Origin: Nevskia soli DSM 19509
GTDB taxonomy: Bacteria > Pseudomonadota > Gammaproteobacteria > Nevskiales > Nevskiaceae
Assembly: GCF_000711955.1 (NCBI RefSeq)
Contig: NZ_KL543998.1
Location: forward strand, 299,054 to 363,053
Reading direction: 5' to 3'
Length of the DNA stretch: 64,000 nucleotides
A program made the position numbers and the translations under genes. A model generated the notes under the pieces. It searched no databases. It saw only the letters and a list, made by a program, of their open reading frames with translations, and had not been told where the DNA came from. Position 1 is the stretch's first letter, and every line of letters begins with the position of its first letter. Positions 34,506-43,433 of this stretch are shown one piece after another.

Positions 34506-35099
34506 TCAAACCGAGACGATCTTCCACACCCTGAATCCCACGAGGTGATCCTCCAGGAAGGTGCCGGTCACGGTCACGCTGACGTTGAAGGTGCCGCGCA
34601 GCAGCAGTTCCGGCGAGTCCTTGAACAGGCCGCGCTCGCTTCCGGTCATCTTCTGCTCGCTATCGAACTGGCGCTGCCCCGTATTGCCATCCCACTGCAC
34701 CGGTTCGCCCAGCAGGGAAACGAACTCGGCCTTGCTCATGCCCAGATGCAGGCCGGCAAGGTCCCTGGCCTGCTCGGCCTTGCGGCCGTGCAGTTCGCGG
34801 CAGCCTTCGGCGGTGGCGCTCACCGCCTCCCGCACTTCGAAGCCGGAAAGCTCCAGCCGGGGCACGGCGGAAACGAAGCTGACCACGCCGTTCGAGCCGA
34901 GGTAGCACATCCGCGCCTCGTAGTCTTCGGTATCGGTGGATTCGATCAGTTTGGTCTTGCCCAGCCGCGCCTGGACCTCGTTGAGCGTGCCGACATTCAG
35001 GCGCAAGCCGAGAAACGAGGTGAAACGGCCGCCATCATCCCCGGCCAGCGCCGGAAATGCGACGACCGCCAAAACCATTGCCAGCATGCTCGATTTCAC
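34506..35099 (-). CDS. Secreted hypothetical protein
   Basis: 197 residues from the GTG at 35099, giving a signal peptide MLAMVLAVVAFPALA. A TTG at 35129 would add ten residues. The mature part contains two repeated units beginning LNVGTLNEVQARLGKTK and LHLGMSKAEFVSLLGEPV, reminiscent of SmpA/OmlA-like or BLIP-like tandem modules in which a G-M-x-x-x-x-V-x-x-x-L-G-x-P motif recurs. A periplasmic location is expected. I cannot assign a function. It is divergent from a small Pro-rich secreted protein. Confidence 0.72.
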   Translation of the reverse strand: MKSSMLAMVLAVVAFPALAGDDGGRFTSFLGLRLNVGTLNEVQARLGKTKLIESTDTEDYEARMCYLGSNGVVSFVSAVPRLELSGFEVREAVSATAEGCRELHGRKAEQARDLAGLHLGMSKAEFVSLLGEPVQWDGNTGQRQFDSEQKMTGSERGLFKDSPELLLRGTFNVSVTVTGTFLEDHLVGFRVWKIVSV

Positions 35100-35206
35100 G
35101 TCCCTGTCCCCCTTTCGGCTACCATTCAAGCATAACCGCGCGCTCCCTGAACTTCATCGGGCTCGCAGGGGTCGAAACAGCGTAGTCAATAAGCGGAGCA
35201 CCGCAC

Positions 35207-35572
35207 ATGAAGCTCAGGAAACGCACGATTCTGTCCGCCGCCTTCGGTATTGTCGTCTGCACCGCCGTAGCGCACGCCGATCAGCCCCGGCACGGTGCGG
35301 TGAAAGCCCCCGCTCCGGTGGTGGTGTTGCCGGCCGACACCAAGCGCGTCATCATTCCCACTCCGCTGGGCGGTCCCAGCGTGGCCGTGCCGGTCCGCAG
35401 CGGCATCGACGTGGCCGCTGGCGCACCGTCAGCCGCCCCCGTGGCGATGGCCCCACCGCAGGTACCGAGAGCAGCACCGGCGCCGGCGCCAAAGGTGGTC
35501 ATGCCCGTGGGCAGCAACGTTCCTCCGGTGCGCACGCGCGAGGCCGGCCCGATCGTCAACGTATCGCCGTAG
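35207..35572 (+). CDS. Small secreted Pro/Ala-rich protein
   Basis: 121 residues. A clear signal peptide (KRTILSAAFGIVVCTAVAHA) precedes a low-complexity Pro/Ala/Val-rich mature part with no Cys or His clusters. AGCGGAG precedes the ATG. Function unknown. Its stop lies 20 bp from that of the convergent beta-lactamase gene. Confidence 0.6.
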   Translation: MKLRKRTILSAAFGIVVCTAVAHADQPRHGAVKAPAPVVVLPADTKRVIIPTPLGGPSVAVPVRSGIDVAAGAPSAAPVAMAPPQVPRAAPAPAPKVVMPVGSNVPPVRTREAGPIVNVSP

Positions 35573-35591
35573 CTCGCAGCAGTCCCGATGT

Positions 35592-36491
35592 TCAGGCGCC
35601 GGGGAACGACCCGGCGATGATGCGCCCGACCTCGGCCAATGCCCGGTTGCGCTCTGCGGCGGGCGCCGCCGTCTCGGTCAGGTAGGCAGCCACCAGGATC
35701 GGCTCCCGGCCAGGGGGCCACAGGATTGCGATATCGTTGGTGGCGCCGTGCCCGCCGGTGCCGGTCTTGTCGCCCACCCGCCAATCCGCCGGCAAGCCCG
35801 CGCGCAAGCGGCTGCCCCCAGTGGTATTTGCGACAAGCCAGGTCTGGATGTTCTGAAGAGAGGCCGGCGACAATGCCTTGCCCAGCAGGATCGCCCGCAG
35901 GTCGCCAACCATGGCGGCCGGGCTGGTGGTATCCCGCGGATCTCCCGGCACCGCTTCGTTGAGGCTCGGCTCGGTCCGATCCAGGCGCGTCACCCCATCT
36001 CCCAGCGTTGCCGCATAACGACCGATGGCGCTTGGTCCGCCAAGGCTTTGCAGCAGCAGGTTGGCGGCAGTGTTGTCGCTGTATTCGATTGCGGCGGCAC
36101 ACAGGGCGGATACGGTCATGCCGCCTTCCTTTTCGTGCTGGCGGGTGATCGGCGCGTACTCGAGCAGGTCGCCTTGGCTGTAGCCGATACGGCGGTCGAG
36201 ATTCTCCCGCCCCTCATCCACCCGCTTCAATACCGCCGCCACTGCGAGGAATTTGAAGGTACTGCACAACGGGAAGCGTTCCGCGGCGCGATGCCCGATA
36301 CGGCGGCCGCTGGCAGTATCCAGGGCGGCCACGCCGAGACGGCCGGCTACCCGCTTTTCGATCGCCGCGAAGCGCGCATCGTCGCTGAAGACCGGAATCG
36401 CCGTCGATGGAGACGCAGCGGCACGGAAAGCAGGAATCAGGGAGACGGCACCGATCAGAAAACCGCGGCGGCTGAGGTCGGGTAGCTGCAT
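35592..36491 (-). CDS. bla: Class A beta-lactamase, Tat-exported
   Basis: 299 residues. The N-terminus has a twin-arginine signal (SRRGFLIGAVSLIPAF). All class A catalytic elements are present: Ser77 of STFK (Ambler 70), SDN in EYSDNTAANLL, the omega-loop EPSLNEA glutamate, and KTGTGG. A Cys precedes the active Ser (CSTFK), as in several chromosomal and carbapenem-hydrolysing enzymes, but the usual partner Cys after KTGT is Gly here, so the carbapenemase disulphide is not expected. It hydrolyses penicillins and perhaps cephalosporins in the periplasm; the spectrum cannot be told by eye. No LysR-type (AmpR-like) regulator is adjacent. Confidence 0.95.
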   Translation of the reverse strand: MQLPDLSRRGFLIGAVSLIPAFRAAASPSTAIPVFSDDARFAAIEKRVAGRLGVAALDTASGRRIGHRAAERFPLCSTFKFLAVAAVLKRVDEGRENLDRRIGYSQGDLLEYAPITRQHEKEGGMTVSALCAAAIEYSDNTAANLLLQSLGGPSAIGRYAATLGDGVTRLDRTEPSLNEAVPGDPRDTTSPAAMVGDLRAILLGKALSPASLQNIQTWLVANTTGGSRLRAGLPADWRVGDKTGTGGHGATNDIAILWPPGREPILVAAYLTETAAPAAERNRALAEVGRIIAGSFPGA

Positions 36492-36705
36492 GGGCGGGAT
36501 GGGCTCCGGAAAGATTCATCGCACTTTAGCGGGCCGACTTGCCGAACCGGTGCCCGAAGTGTGCAAATCCGGTGCAGCGGTGCAAGCCGCTGGGGTGAGG
36601 GAGACGTAGAATGGATTTGGTTCAGCCGGCAGTCAGCGGCTGGAGGGTTGAATAAGCTGCCGCTTTGTACCCATGCTCTCCGCCACCAGACCAGGGAAGC
36701 TCGCC

Positions 36706-37683
36706 ATGATCCGCAGCACCATGATCCGCTCCTTCTGCTGCGCCGCCGCAGCCCTGCTGGGCATTGCCACCGGATCAGCCCAGGCTGCCCTGCAGCAGCA
36801 GCTCAGCATCAGCACGCCCAGTGGCACACGCGACTATATCCTGGCCAAATCCCCGAACATTGCCGCCGGCCCGCGCCCCCTGGTGATCATCCTGCACGGC
36901 CATATCGGCACCGCCGCGAATGCGCTCGGCGGCGGCAAGACGCCCTCGCCGCTGTCGGCCTGGCTCAACATCGCCGATCGTGAACAACTGCTGGTGGTGG
37001 CGCTGCAAGGTCTCAAGGGCAGCGACAACCACACCGGCTGGCATGACTGCCGTCTCGACGCCACCGAGGATCCCACTGCTGACGACGTCGGCTTCGTCGA
37101 ACGCGTGGTCAACGGCCTGGTGCAGGCCGGCCGCGCCGATCCCCACCGCATCTATGTGATGGGCATGTCCAACGGCGGCATGATGGCCTATCGCCTTGCG
37201 CTCGAGATGCACCCGACGCCGGCCGCCATCGCCGGCGTCTCGTCCAGCATGGCCAGCCAGACCGCCTGCGGCCAGACGCCGCCGAAGGTGTCTGTGCTAT
37301 TGATCAACGGCACCGATGATCCCATCGTCCCCTACGGCGGCGGCAAGGTGGGGCTGCGTGGCTACAAGACCGGCACGGTGATCGGCGCCGAGGCCACGCG
37401 CGATTTCTGGCTGCATACCGATGGCCTCGCCGACGTGCCCGGCATCGCTTACAGCTTCCCGCACCTGTCTTCTTCGGATACCACCCGCGCCAGCAAGGTC
37501 ACTTATGGTCCCAACAGCGGGCCGCAGGTGGAAATGGTCACCATCCAGAACGGCGGCCATATCGAACCCAGCCTGATCTACCACTATGGCTGGCTCTATC
37601 ACCAACTCGTCGGCACCCAGAACAGCGATTTCGAAAGCGCCGAGGAAGCCTGGTCCTTCTTCAAGGACAAGCGCAGCAAGTAA
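36706..37683 (+). CDS. Secreted LpqC/PHB depolymerase-like esterase
   Basis: 325 residues from the ATG at 36706, 7 nt after GGGAAG. A signal peptide (SFCCAAAALLGIATGSAQA) precedes an alpha/beta-hydrolase domain. Visible elements: oxyanion region LVIILHGHIG, nucleophile Ser in YVMGMSNGGMMAYRL, Asp in LLINGTDDPIVPY and His in IQNGGHIEPS. This is the LpqC/esterase-PHB depolymerase pattern, used on polyesters, feruloyl esters or short-chain acyl esters. Substrate unknown. It is followed 26 bp later by the DUF4126 gene on the same strand. Confidence 0.9.
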   Translation: MIRSTMIRSFCCAAAALLGIATGSAQAALQQQLSISTPSGTRDYILAKSPNIAAGPRPLVIILHGHIGTAANALGGGKTPSPLSAWLNIADREQLLVVALQGLKGSDNHTGWHDCRLDATEDPTADDVGFVERVVNGLVQAGRADPHRIYVMGMSNGGMMAYRLALEMHPTPAAIAGVSSSMASQTACGQTPPKVSVLLINGTDDPIVPYGGGKVGLRGYKTGTVIGAEATRDFWLHTDGLADVPGIAYSFPHLSSSDTTRASKVTYGPNSGPQVEMVTIQNGGHIEPSLIYHYGWLYHQLVGTQNSDFESAEEAWSFFKDKRSK

Positions 37684-37709
37684 TTTCCGGATCGTCACCA
37701 CGACACCGC

Positions 37710-38300
37710 ATGGACGCAGCCACGCAATACGCCCTGGCCTATGCGCTCAGTACCAGCGCCGGCCTGCGCGGCATCCTGACGCTGGCCGTGGTCTCGATCG
37801 CCGTGCAGCTGGGCATCCTGCATCCACCGGCCGCGTTCGCCTGGCTCGGCTCCGGCCCGGTGACGCTGGCGCTGGCCGCGGTGGCGCTGGTGGAGATCCT
37901 CGGCGACAAGATCCCGGTGCTGGATCATGCCTTCCACGTCGTACAGACCATCCTCAAGCCCGCCGCCGCGGCGATCCTCGTCGGCGGCATCGTGCACACC
38001 CGGAACACGCCCGAGCTCTATGGCCTGATGGCCTTGGGCGCGCTGAACGCACTGGGCGTGCACGCCGCGTCCGCCGCCGCCCGCGGCGCTTCCACCGCGC
38101 TGACCGGAGGTATCGCCAATCCGGTCCTCAGCCTGCTGGAGGACGGCGTGTCGGCGGTGATGATCGCTTTCGCCTTCCTGGCACCGCTGCTAGGCACGGT
38201 ACTGGCGATTCTGCTCACCGTGCTGGTGGTCCGTGCCGCACGCAAAATCCTGGCGCAGCGCAAGGCCCGCGGCGAACTGCCGCAGCCGGACGGATACTGA
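37710..38300 (+). CDS. DUF4126 family membrane protein
   Basis: 196 residues with about five hydrophobic segments (LTLAVVSIAVQLGIL, VTLALAAVALVEILGDKIP, AAAAILVGGIV, VSAVMIAFAFLAPLLGTVLAILLTVLVV). The N-terminus SAGLRGILTL, EILGDKIPVLDH and ANPVLSLLEDG match DUF4126 proteins. Function unknown. It probably shares a transcript with the esterase gene ending 26 bp upstream. Confidence 0.85.
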   Translation: MDAATQYALAYALSTSAGLRGILTLAVVSIAVQLGILHPPAAFAWLGSGPVTLALAAVALVEILGDKIPVLDHAFHVVQTILKPAAAAILVGGIVHTRNTPELYGLMALGALNALGVHAASAAARGASTALTGGIANPVLSLLEDGVSAVMIAFAFLAPLLGTVLAILLTVLVVRAARKILAQRKARGELPQPDGY

Positions 38301-38489
38301 AACGCGCGAGGGCCACTACGCGACTTGCCGTGGATGAAACGCGTTCGATGCCGGAAATCCGACCGGCAGGTGGTCACCCTGTAATCCAATTGGCCCGGAG
38401 AAGCATCCAACCTGGACGCGGACTGGAGTCCATGCCGGGAGCATGGACGGCCACGCCCTTCCTGAAATCAAAAAAAAAGAGCCTCCGAC

Positions 38490-39608
38490 ATGAATGCATC
38501 CTGGACCCGCCGCGACTTCCTCAGCCTGTCGGGAGGCGCACTGCTCGCCTCCGGCGTGGCCCCGCTGTCGGGGGCGGCCGCAGGCAAGGCGGGTAACGCC
38601 GAGGTCTACCGCAAGGCCTTCGTGCTGGACTGCAACACCCTCGCTTCGATCGGCAGCTTTTCCGAAAGCGACATCCCCGAAATCAAGCAACTCCTGCGCG
38701 ACTCCGGCGTCAACGTGGTCAAGAGCACGCTGGGCGGCGGCGGGGGCAACTTCGAAGCCACGGTCGCCGATATCGCCGCGGCCCAGGGGCTGATGGAGCG
38801 CCACCCGGAACTGTTCATCAAGGCCACCGGCATCGCCGATCTGGATCGCGCCAAACGCGAGGGCAAGCTGGCGGTGATCTTTTCCTTCGAAGCGGCCAGC
38901 ATGCTGGAGGACAAGCTCGACCGCATCGAACTGTTCCGCGGCTTCGGCGTGCGGGTGATGCAGTTGTCCTACAACCGCAAGTCGCCGTTCGGCTGCGGCT
39001 GCCTGGATGGCGATACCGATGGCGTGACCGAACTCGGGAAGCAGGCCATCGCCAAGATGAATGCGCTGGGCGTCGCGCTCGACCTCAGCCACGCCAACAC
39101 CCGCACCACCGCCGACGGCATCGCCCTGTCGACGAAGCCGCCGCTGATCACCCATGCCGGCTGCCGCAGCGTCTTCGCCCATCCGCGCAACAAGGAAGAC
39201 CGGGAGATGAAGGCGCTGGCCGACAAGGGCGGCGTCATGGGCATCTACATGCTGCCCTTCCTGACCGAGGACACCCGGCAGCCGATGCTGGAAGACTACA
39301 TGCGGCATATGCTGCATGCGCTCCAGGTCTGCGGCGAGGATCACGTCGGCATCGGCACCGACGTGCCGTTCTTCACCGTCAGCGCGAGCGACCTGGAAGA
39401 GATGAAGCGGGACGAGGCGGAGCGCCAGGCCAAGGGCATCGCCGCACCCGGCGAAAACCGGCCGCCCTACATTCCGGATCTGAACATGCCGCGCAAGCTG
39501 GAAAAAGTGTCGGATGCGCTGCTTGCGCACGGCTACGGCAGCGCCGCTGTGGACAAGGTGCTGGGGCTGAATTTCCGCCGCGCCTTCAAGGACATCTGGG
39601 CGGTTTGA
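38490..39608 (+). CDS. M19 (membrane dipeptidase)-like protein with altered metal site, Tat signal
   Basis: 372 residues. Tat-type signal (TRRDFLSLSGGALLASG). The body follows renal dipeptidase/M19: VIFSFEAA (bridging Glu), ALDLSHANTRT, ITHAGCRSVFAHPRNKED (two histidines), VGIGTDVPF (Asp). However, the first metal motif, normally D-G-H-N-D, reads D47-C-N-T-L51, so the HxD pair is lost. The protein may bind one metal or have a different activity; other amidohydrolase-fold enzymes with changed sites are known. It would act in the periplasm. The ATG follows an A-rich stretch with weak Shine-Dalgarno. Confidence 0.85.
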   Translation: MNASWTRRDFLSLSGGALLASGVAPLSGAAAGKAGNAEVYRKAFVLDCNTLASIGSFSESDIPEIKQLLRDSGVNVVKSTLGGGGGNFEATVADIAAAQGLMERHPELFIKATGIADLDRAKREGKLAVIFSFEAASMLEDKLDRIELFRGFGVRVMQLSYNRKSPFGCGCLDGDTDGVTELGKQAIAKMNALGVALDLSHANTRTTADGIALSTKPPLITHAGCRSVFAHPRNKEDREMKALADKGGVMGIYMLPFLTEDTRQPMLEDYMRHMLHALQVCGEDHVGIGTDVPFFTVSASDLEEMKRDEAERQAKGIAAPGENRPPYIPDLNMPRKLEKVSDALLAHGYGSAAVDKVLGLNFRRAFKDIWAV

Positions 39609-39819
39609 GCGCGGGGGAACGGCAGGGTCGCCAAGCGGAGGGGTGGTGACTCCGGCGTCCGCTCGCACCATTCTGGTTCATCGCCGCAAACATGCATCCA
39701 TGACGAAGCAACGGACGTAAACTAAGATGCGGCCCGACGATGCGCCGCAATGGCCCGACGACGCGCCATCAAGGAATTCCGGATCGTTTCCGGTCCACCT
39801 GTTTCGCTGGAGGCTACCC

Positions 39820-40260
39820 ATGAACCGCACCCTTAAAACCTTGACCCTGCTGGCGCCTGCCGCCCTGCTGCTGGCCGCGACCGCGCACGCCGAGGTCACC
39901 TACGGCGGCGTTCCCGCCGATGCCTACAACCGTTTTGGCAGCAAGGCCGCCATGGACGTGTGGGCACAGGACCTGAACTATTACGTTCAGGGCGACAACC
40001 GCATCAACCGCATTTTCGGCTTCAACGGCGACACCGCGCGCCAGAAGGCCTTGCAGGACGATCTCGAAACGCTGGTACTGACCGGCACCGTCGACCAGGA
40101 TCTGGGCACCAAGTACGGCCTGTCCCTGACCAAGACCGAGTACAACGCGGTGATCGAGAACGCTTACCTCGCCTGCGAGGCCTCACACACCCGCTACCAC
40201 GTGTGCAACCGTATCGTCGCCGCACTGGCGCCGTTCGAGCGCTCGGCGGTCAAGCGCTGA
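39820..40260 (+). CDS. Secreted hypothetical protein
   Basis: 146 residues from the ATG at 39820, with CTGGAGG 7 nt upstream. Signal peptide TLTLLAPAALLLAATAHA. The mature part (VTYGGVPADAYNRFG ... LNYYVQGDNRINRIFG ... KTEYNAVIENAYLACEASHTRYHVCNRIVAAL) is helical with two late Cys, likely a disulphide. No family recognised. It is convergent with the PBP2 gene, 45 bp between stops. Confidence 0.72.
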   Translation: MNRTLKTLTLLAPAALLLAATAHAEVTYGGVPADAYNRFGSKAAMDVWAQDLNYYVQGDNRINRIFGFNGDTARQKALQDDLETLVLTGTVDQDLGTKYGLSLTKTEYNAVIENAYLACEASHTRYHVCNRIVAALAPFERSAVKR

Positions 40261-40305
40261 GACCATCTCTGCGCCAGGCGCACTGGGGTATCCGGCGCAG
40301 GACAG

Positions 40306-42378
40306 TTAATTAGGCGGTACCGGCGCCGCATCCGTGGGTACCGGTGCCGGCGCACCGGCGCTGTCGTCGGCAGTGCCGTCGTCGTCGGTCTCCGCCGGCA
40401 CGCTGTCCTGCGGCGTGACCACGCCCTTGGCCTGCGGCGGGTGGTACAGCACCTTGCCGAGCAGGTACTGGTCGATCATCTGGCGCGCCACCGGCGCGGC
40501 CGAGGTAGCGCCCCAGCCGGCGTGCTCGGCTACCACCGCCACCACGATCTGCGGATCCTCCACCGGGGCGAAGGCGATGAACAGGGCGTGGTCGCGCAGC
40601 TGCTTGGCGACCGTGTCCAGCTTCGGCGCATAGGTTTCATCCTGCTTCAGCCCCGCCACCTGCGCCGTGCCGGTCTTGCCGGCCGAGGTGTAGGGCGCGT
40701 CCTTGAACACGTTGTAGGCGGTGCCGGTAGGGGTCTGCGTCACCATCGACATGCCCTTGATCACCCGCGCGTAGACGCTTTCCTCGATATCCTTGATCGG
40801 CGTCAGCGCTTCCGGCCGCACTTCCCGCGTATTGCCGGTGAGCGGATCCTTCATCGCATGCACCATATGCAGCTTGTAGCCGCCGCCGTGCATGGCCAGG
40901 CGCGCCACCGCCTGTGCCAGCTCCACCGGCGTCACCGTGAAGTAGCCCTGGCCGACGCCCATGTTGACGGTTTCGCCCAGGTACCAGCTGTCGTGGTGGA
41001 CGCGACGCTTCCATTCGCGTGTCGGCAGGATGCCGGCCTTCTCGTTGGGAATGTCGATGCCGGTGGATTTGCCGAAACCGAATTGCGCCAGCACCTCGTC
41101 GATGCGATCGATGCCGAGGTTGACCGCGGCCTGGTAGAAATAGACGTCGCAGGACTGGGCGATGGCCTGGTCCAGGGCCAGCCAGCCGTGGCCGGTGCGC
41201 TTGTCGCAGCGGTATTTGCGCGACACGCCCGGCAGCTGGAAATAGCCGGGATCGAAGATCGCCTTTTCCGGGTTGATGGTGCCGTAGTGCAGGCCGCCGA
41301 TGGCGAGGAAGGGCTTGATGGTCGAGCCGGAAGGATAGGTGCCGAGCAGGGCGCGGTTGTAGAGCGGCCGCGATGGATCCTCCAGCAGGGCGTGGTAGGT
41401 GTCGTTGTCGATGCCTTCCACGAACGGCGCCGGCGTAAAGCCGGGCTTGCTCACCAGGGCCAGCACCTCGCCGGTCTTGGGGTCGATCGCCACCGCCGCG
41501 CCGTCGAGGTCGCCGAAGGCCTGCTCGCCCACGGCCTGCAGCTTGGCGTCGATGGACAGGTACAGGTCTTCGCCCGGGTTGCCGGAATGGTAGTCCAGCT
41601 CGCGCAGCGGCCGGCCGCCGGCATTGGCTTCGATCACCTTGTTGCCCGGCAGGCCGCGCAGATCGTCCTCGTGGCTGCGCTCGATGCCGGCCTTGCCGAT
41701 CTGGGTCAGTCCCTGGTACTCGTCTTCCTTCAGGTTGGCGTAGTCCGCGTCCGAGATGCCGCCGACGTAGCCGATCAGGTGCGAGGTCACGTCCGCCATC
41801 GGGTAGTCGCGCGACAGCTGGGCGCTGACGTCGACGCCGGTGTACTCGTAGCGGCGCACCTCGTAGCGCGCCACTTCCTCCATCGACAGGTGGGTGCGCA
41901 GCGGTACGGCGTTGTAGCGCTGGGTCTTGTGCATGCGGTCCTTGAAGCGCGCGATGTCGCGGTCGCTCAGTTGCAGCACTTCGCCCAGCCGGGCCAGGGT
42001 GTTGTCCAGGCCCTTGACCTTCTCCGGGGTGATTTCCAGCACGAAGCTCGGCTGGTTCTGCGCCAGCAGGGCGCCGTTGCGGTCGTAGATCAGGCCGCGC
42101 ACCGGCGCCACCGGGATCAGGCGCATGCGGTTTTCGTCGGCACGGGTGACGTAGTAGTCGTGCTGCACCAGCTGGATCTGCGTCAGCCGCGCCAGCAGCA
42201 GGCCGGCCAGCACCACCACGAACAGGCCGGCCACCACGACGCGCCGGGTGAAGGAGCGCTTCTCCTCGAAGATGTCCTTGACCGACTCGAACGTCTCGGG
42301 CAGGCCGAACCCCGCCTGCGGCCCGCGCCCGATCTGCGAAGTGCCGGAACCGCGGCCCGGGGGAATCCTTGAACTCAT
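40306..42378 (-). CDS. mrdA: Penicillin-binding protein 2 (peptidoglycan transpeptidase)
   Basis: 690 residues. A cytoplasmic N-terminus of ~45 residues is followed by one membrane anchor (VVVAGLFVVVLAGLLLARL), the PBP dimerisation domain (NRMRLIPVAPVRGLIYDRNGALLAQN), and a transpeptidase domain with Ser of SxxK in PSGSTIKPF, SxN-position SCD, and KTG in AGKTGTAQ. It cross-links peptidoglycan during lateral wall elongation with RodA. The C-terminal ~35-residue tail is Pro/Asp-rich (ETDDDGTADDSAG), a species-specific extension. The usual neighbours rodA, mreBCD or mltB are absent here; the gene seems isolated, 118 bp downstream of a hypothetical gene. Confidence 0.95.
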   Translation of the reverse strand: MSSRIPPGRGSGTSQIGRGPQAGFGLPETFESVKDIFEEKRSFTRRVVVAGLFVVVLAGLLLARLTQIQLVQHDYYVTRADENRMRLIPVAPVRGLIYDRNGALLAQNQPSFVLEITPEKVKGLDNTLARLGEVLQLSDRDIARFKDRMHKTQRYNAVPLRTHLSMEEVARYEVRRYEYTGVDVSAQLSRDYPMADVTSHLIGYVGGISDADYANLKEDEYQGLTQIGKAGIERSHEDDLRGLPGNKVIEANAGGRPLRELDYHSGNPGEDLYLSIDAKLQAVGEQAFGDLDGAAVAIDPKTGEVLALVSKPGFTPAPFVEGIDNDTYHALLEDPSRPLYNRALLGTYPSGSTIKPFLAIGGLHYGTINPEKAIFDPGYFQLPGVSRKYRCDKRTGHGWLALDQAIAQSCDVYFYQAAVNLGIDRIDEVLAQFGFGKSTGIDIPNEKAGILPTREWKRRVHHDSWYLGETVNMGVGQGYFTVTPVELAQAVARLAMHGGGYKLHMVHAMKDPLTGNTREVRPEALTPIKDIEESVYARVIKGMSMVTQTPTGTAYNVFKDAPYTSAGKTGTAQVAGLKQDETYAPKLDTVAKQLRDHALFIAFAPVEDPQIVVAVVAEHAGWGATSAAPVARQMIDQYLLGKVLYHPPQAKGVVTPQDSVPAETDDDGTADDSAGAPAPVPTDAAPVPPN

Positions 42379-42496
42379 CTATTGCCTGTCGATACGTTGC
42401 CGGTCACCGCACTGCAGCTCCCGCAGGAAAATCGTTGGTGAAGCACCATGGACCGCATGGCTGCTGCCGCAGTTCTCGCGGGGCAAGCCGGTCCGC

Positions 42497-43255
42497 TCAT
42501 GCCGGCTTCTTGCGGCTGCGGATGCGCAGCAGCCAAGCCGCCGCGCCGCCGATGAAGACCCCCAGGGCCGTGCGCCGGAGCGCCATGCGCCAGTCGAAGC
42601 CCGCCGCGGCCGGTGCGGGAGCAGGAGCGTGCGCGGCAGCCGGGGACGGCTGGTAAGCGAGGGCCGCGGACGGCGTGGCCGAGGCGACGATCTGGCGGAA
42701 CAGCGGCAGGTAGGTGTCGAACGAGGCGTCCAGGGCATAGCAATGCAATTGCAGCGCGCCGTTCTGCGTCGGGATCAGGCCGGACAGGCCGTGAATGGTG
42801 CCGACGCCGGGTACCTCGGACTGCGAGCTGAGCCAGATCACCCCGACCTTCTCGTCGTACTGCATGTGGCCCAGCGAAACACCGGATACCAGGGCCTTGA
42901 GGACATCGGTCTTGCCGTCGAGCGCGGCGCCCAGATCGAGCTTCGGCAGTTTCTGCAATTGCTCCGGCGGGATCCGGCCCTTGTCGGTGAGCTGGACCAG
43001 GATGTACGGGTATTCCATCGTCTTGTTGGCGGCAAGCTGGAAGCCGTAGTCGTATCTGGGAATCACCGCGTTCGGTACCGTCCGCGCGATCTTGTCGCGC
43101 GCGGCGGCCAGCGCGTCCTGCGGCATCTCCACCCAGCCGTCCGGCAGCGCCACGGAGAATTCCGGCTTCTGCACCACGACGTCGGCATAACACTCGGGAG
43201 CCGCTGTAGCCAGCGCCAGCAGGCACAGCACCGCGGCCTTCACATGACGAATCAT
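42497..43255 (-). CDS. Hypothetical periplasmic protein with C-terminal membrane anchor
   Basis: 252 residues from the ATG at 43255, 5 nt after CAGGAG. A signal peptide (AVLCLLALATAAPECYA) is followed by a compact periplasmic domain ~25-190 (KPEFSVALPDGWVEMP ... EYPYILVQLTDKGRIP ... YDEKVGVIWLSSQSEVPG), an Ala/Pro linker, and a C-terminal helix (ALGVFIGGAAAWLLRI) ending in RSRKKPA. No family recognised. It is upstream of and co-directional with the PBP2 gene. Confidence 0.75.
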   Translation of the reverse strand: MIRHVKAAVLCLLALATAAPECYADVVVQKPEFSVALPDGWVEMPQDALAAARDKIARTVPNAVIPRYDYGFQLAANKTMEYPYILVQLTDKGRIPPEQLQKLPKLDLGAALDGKTDVLKALVSGVSLGHMQYDEKVGVIWLSSQSEVPGVGTIHGLSGLIPTQNGALQLHCYALDASFDTYLPLFRQIVASATPSAALAYQPSPAAAHAPAPAPAAAGFDWRMALRRTALGVFIGGAAAWLLRIRSRKKPA

Positions 43256-43433
43256 CCACACTCCTGGAAATCGCACCGGCCAGGTGCGTGCATCAATCGG
43301 GTTCGACCATCCGGGCAGCCAGGCCGGCGAGTCAGCTTATATCACCGATTCCCTGTGCGGCTTACGGTAGCGGGGGCGGCGCGCCACGAATAGCCAGCGG
43401 CTAAACTGCCGCATCGCACGAACCGGGAATCCG

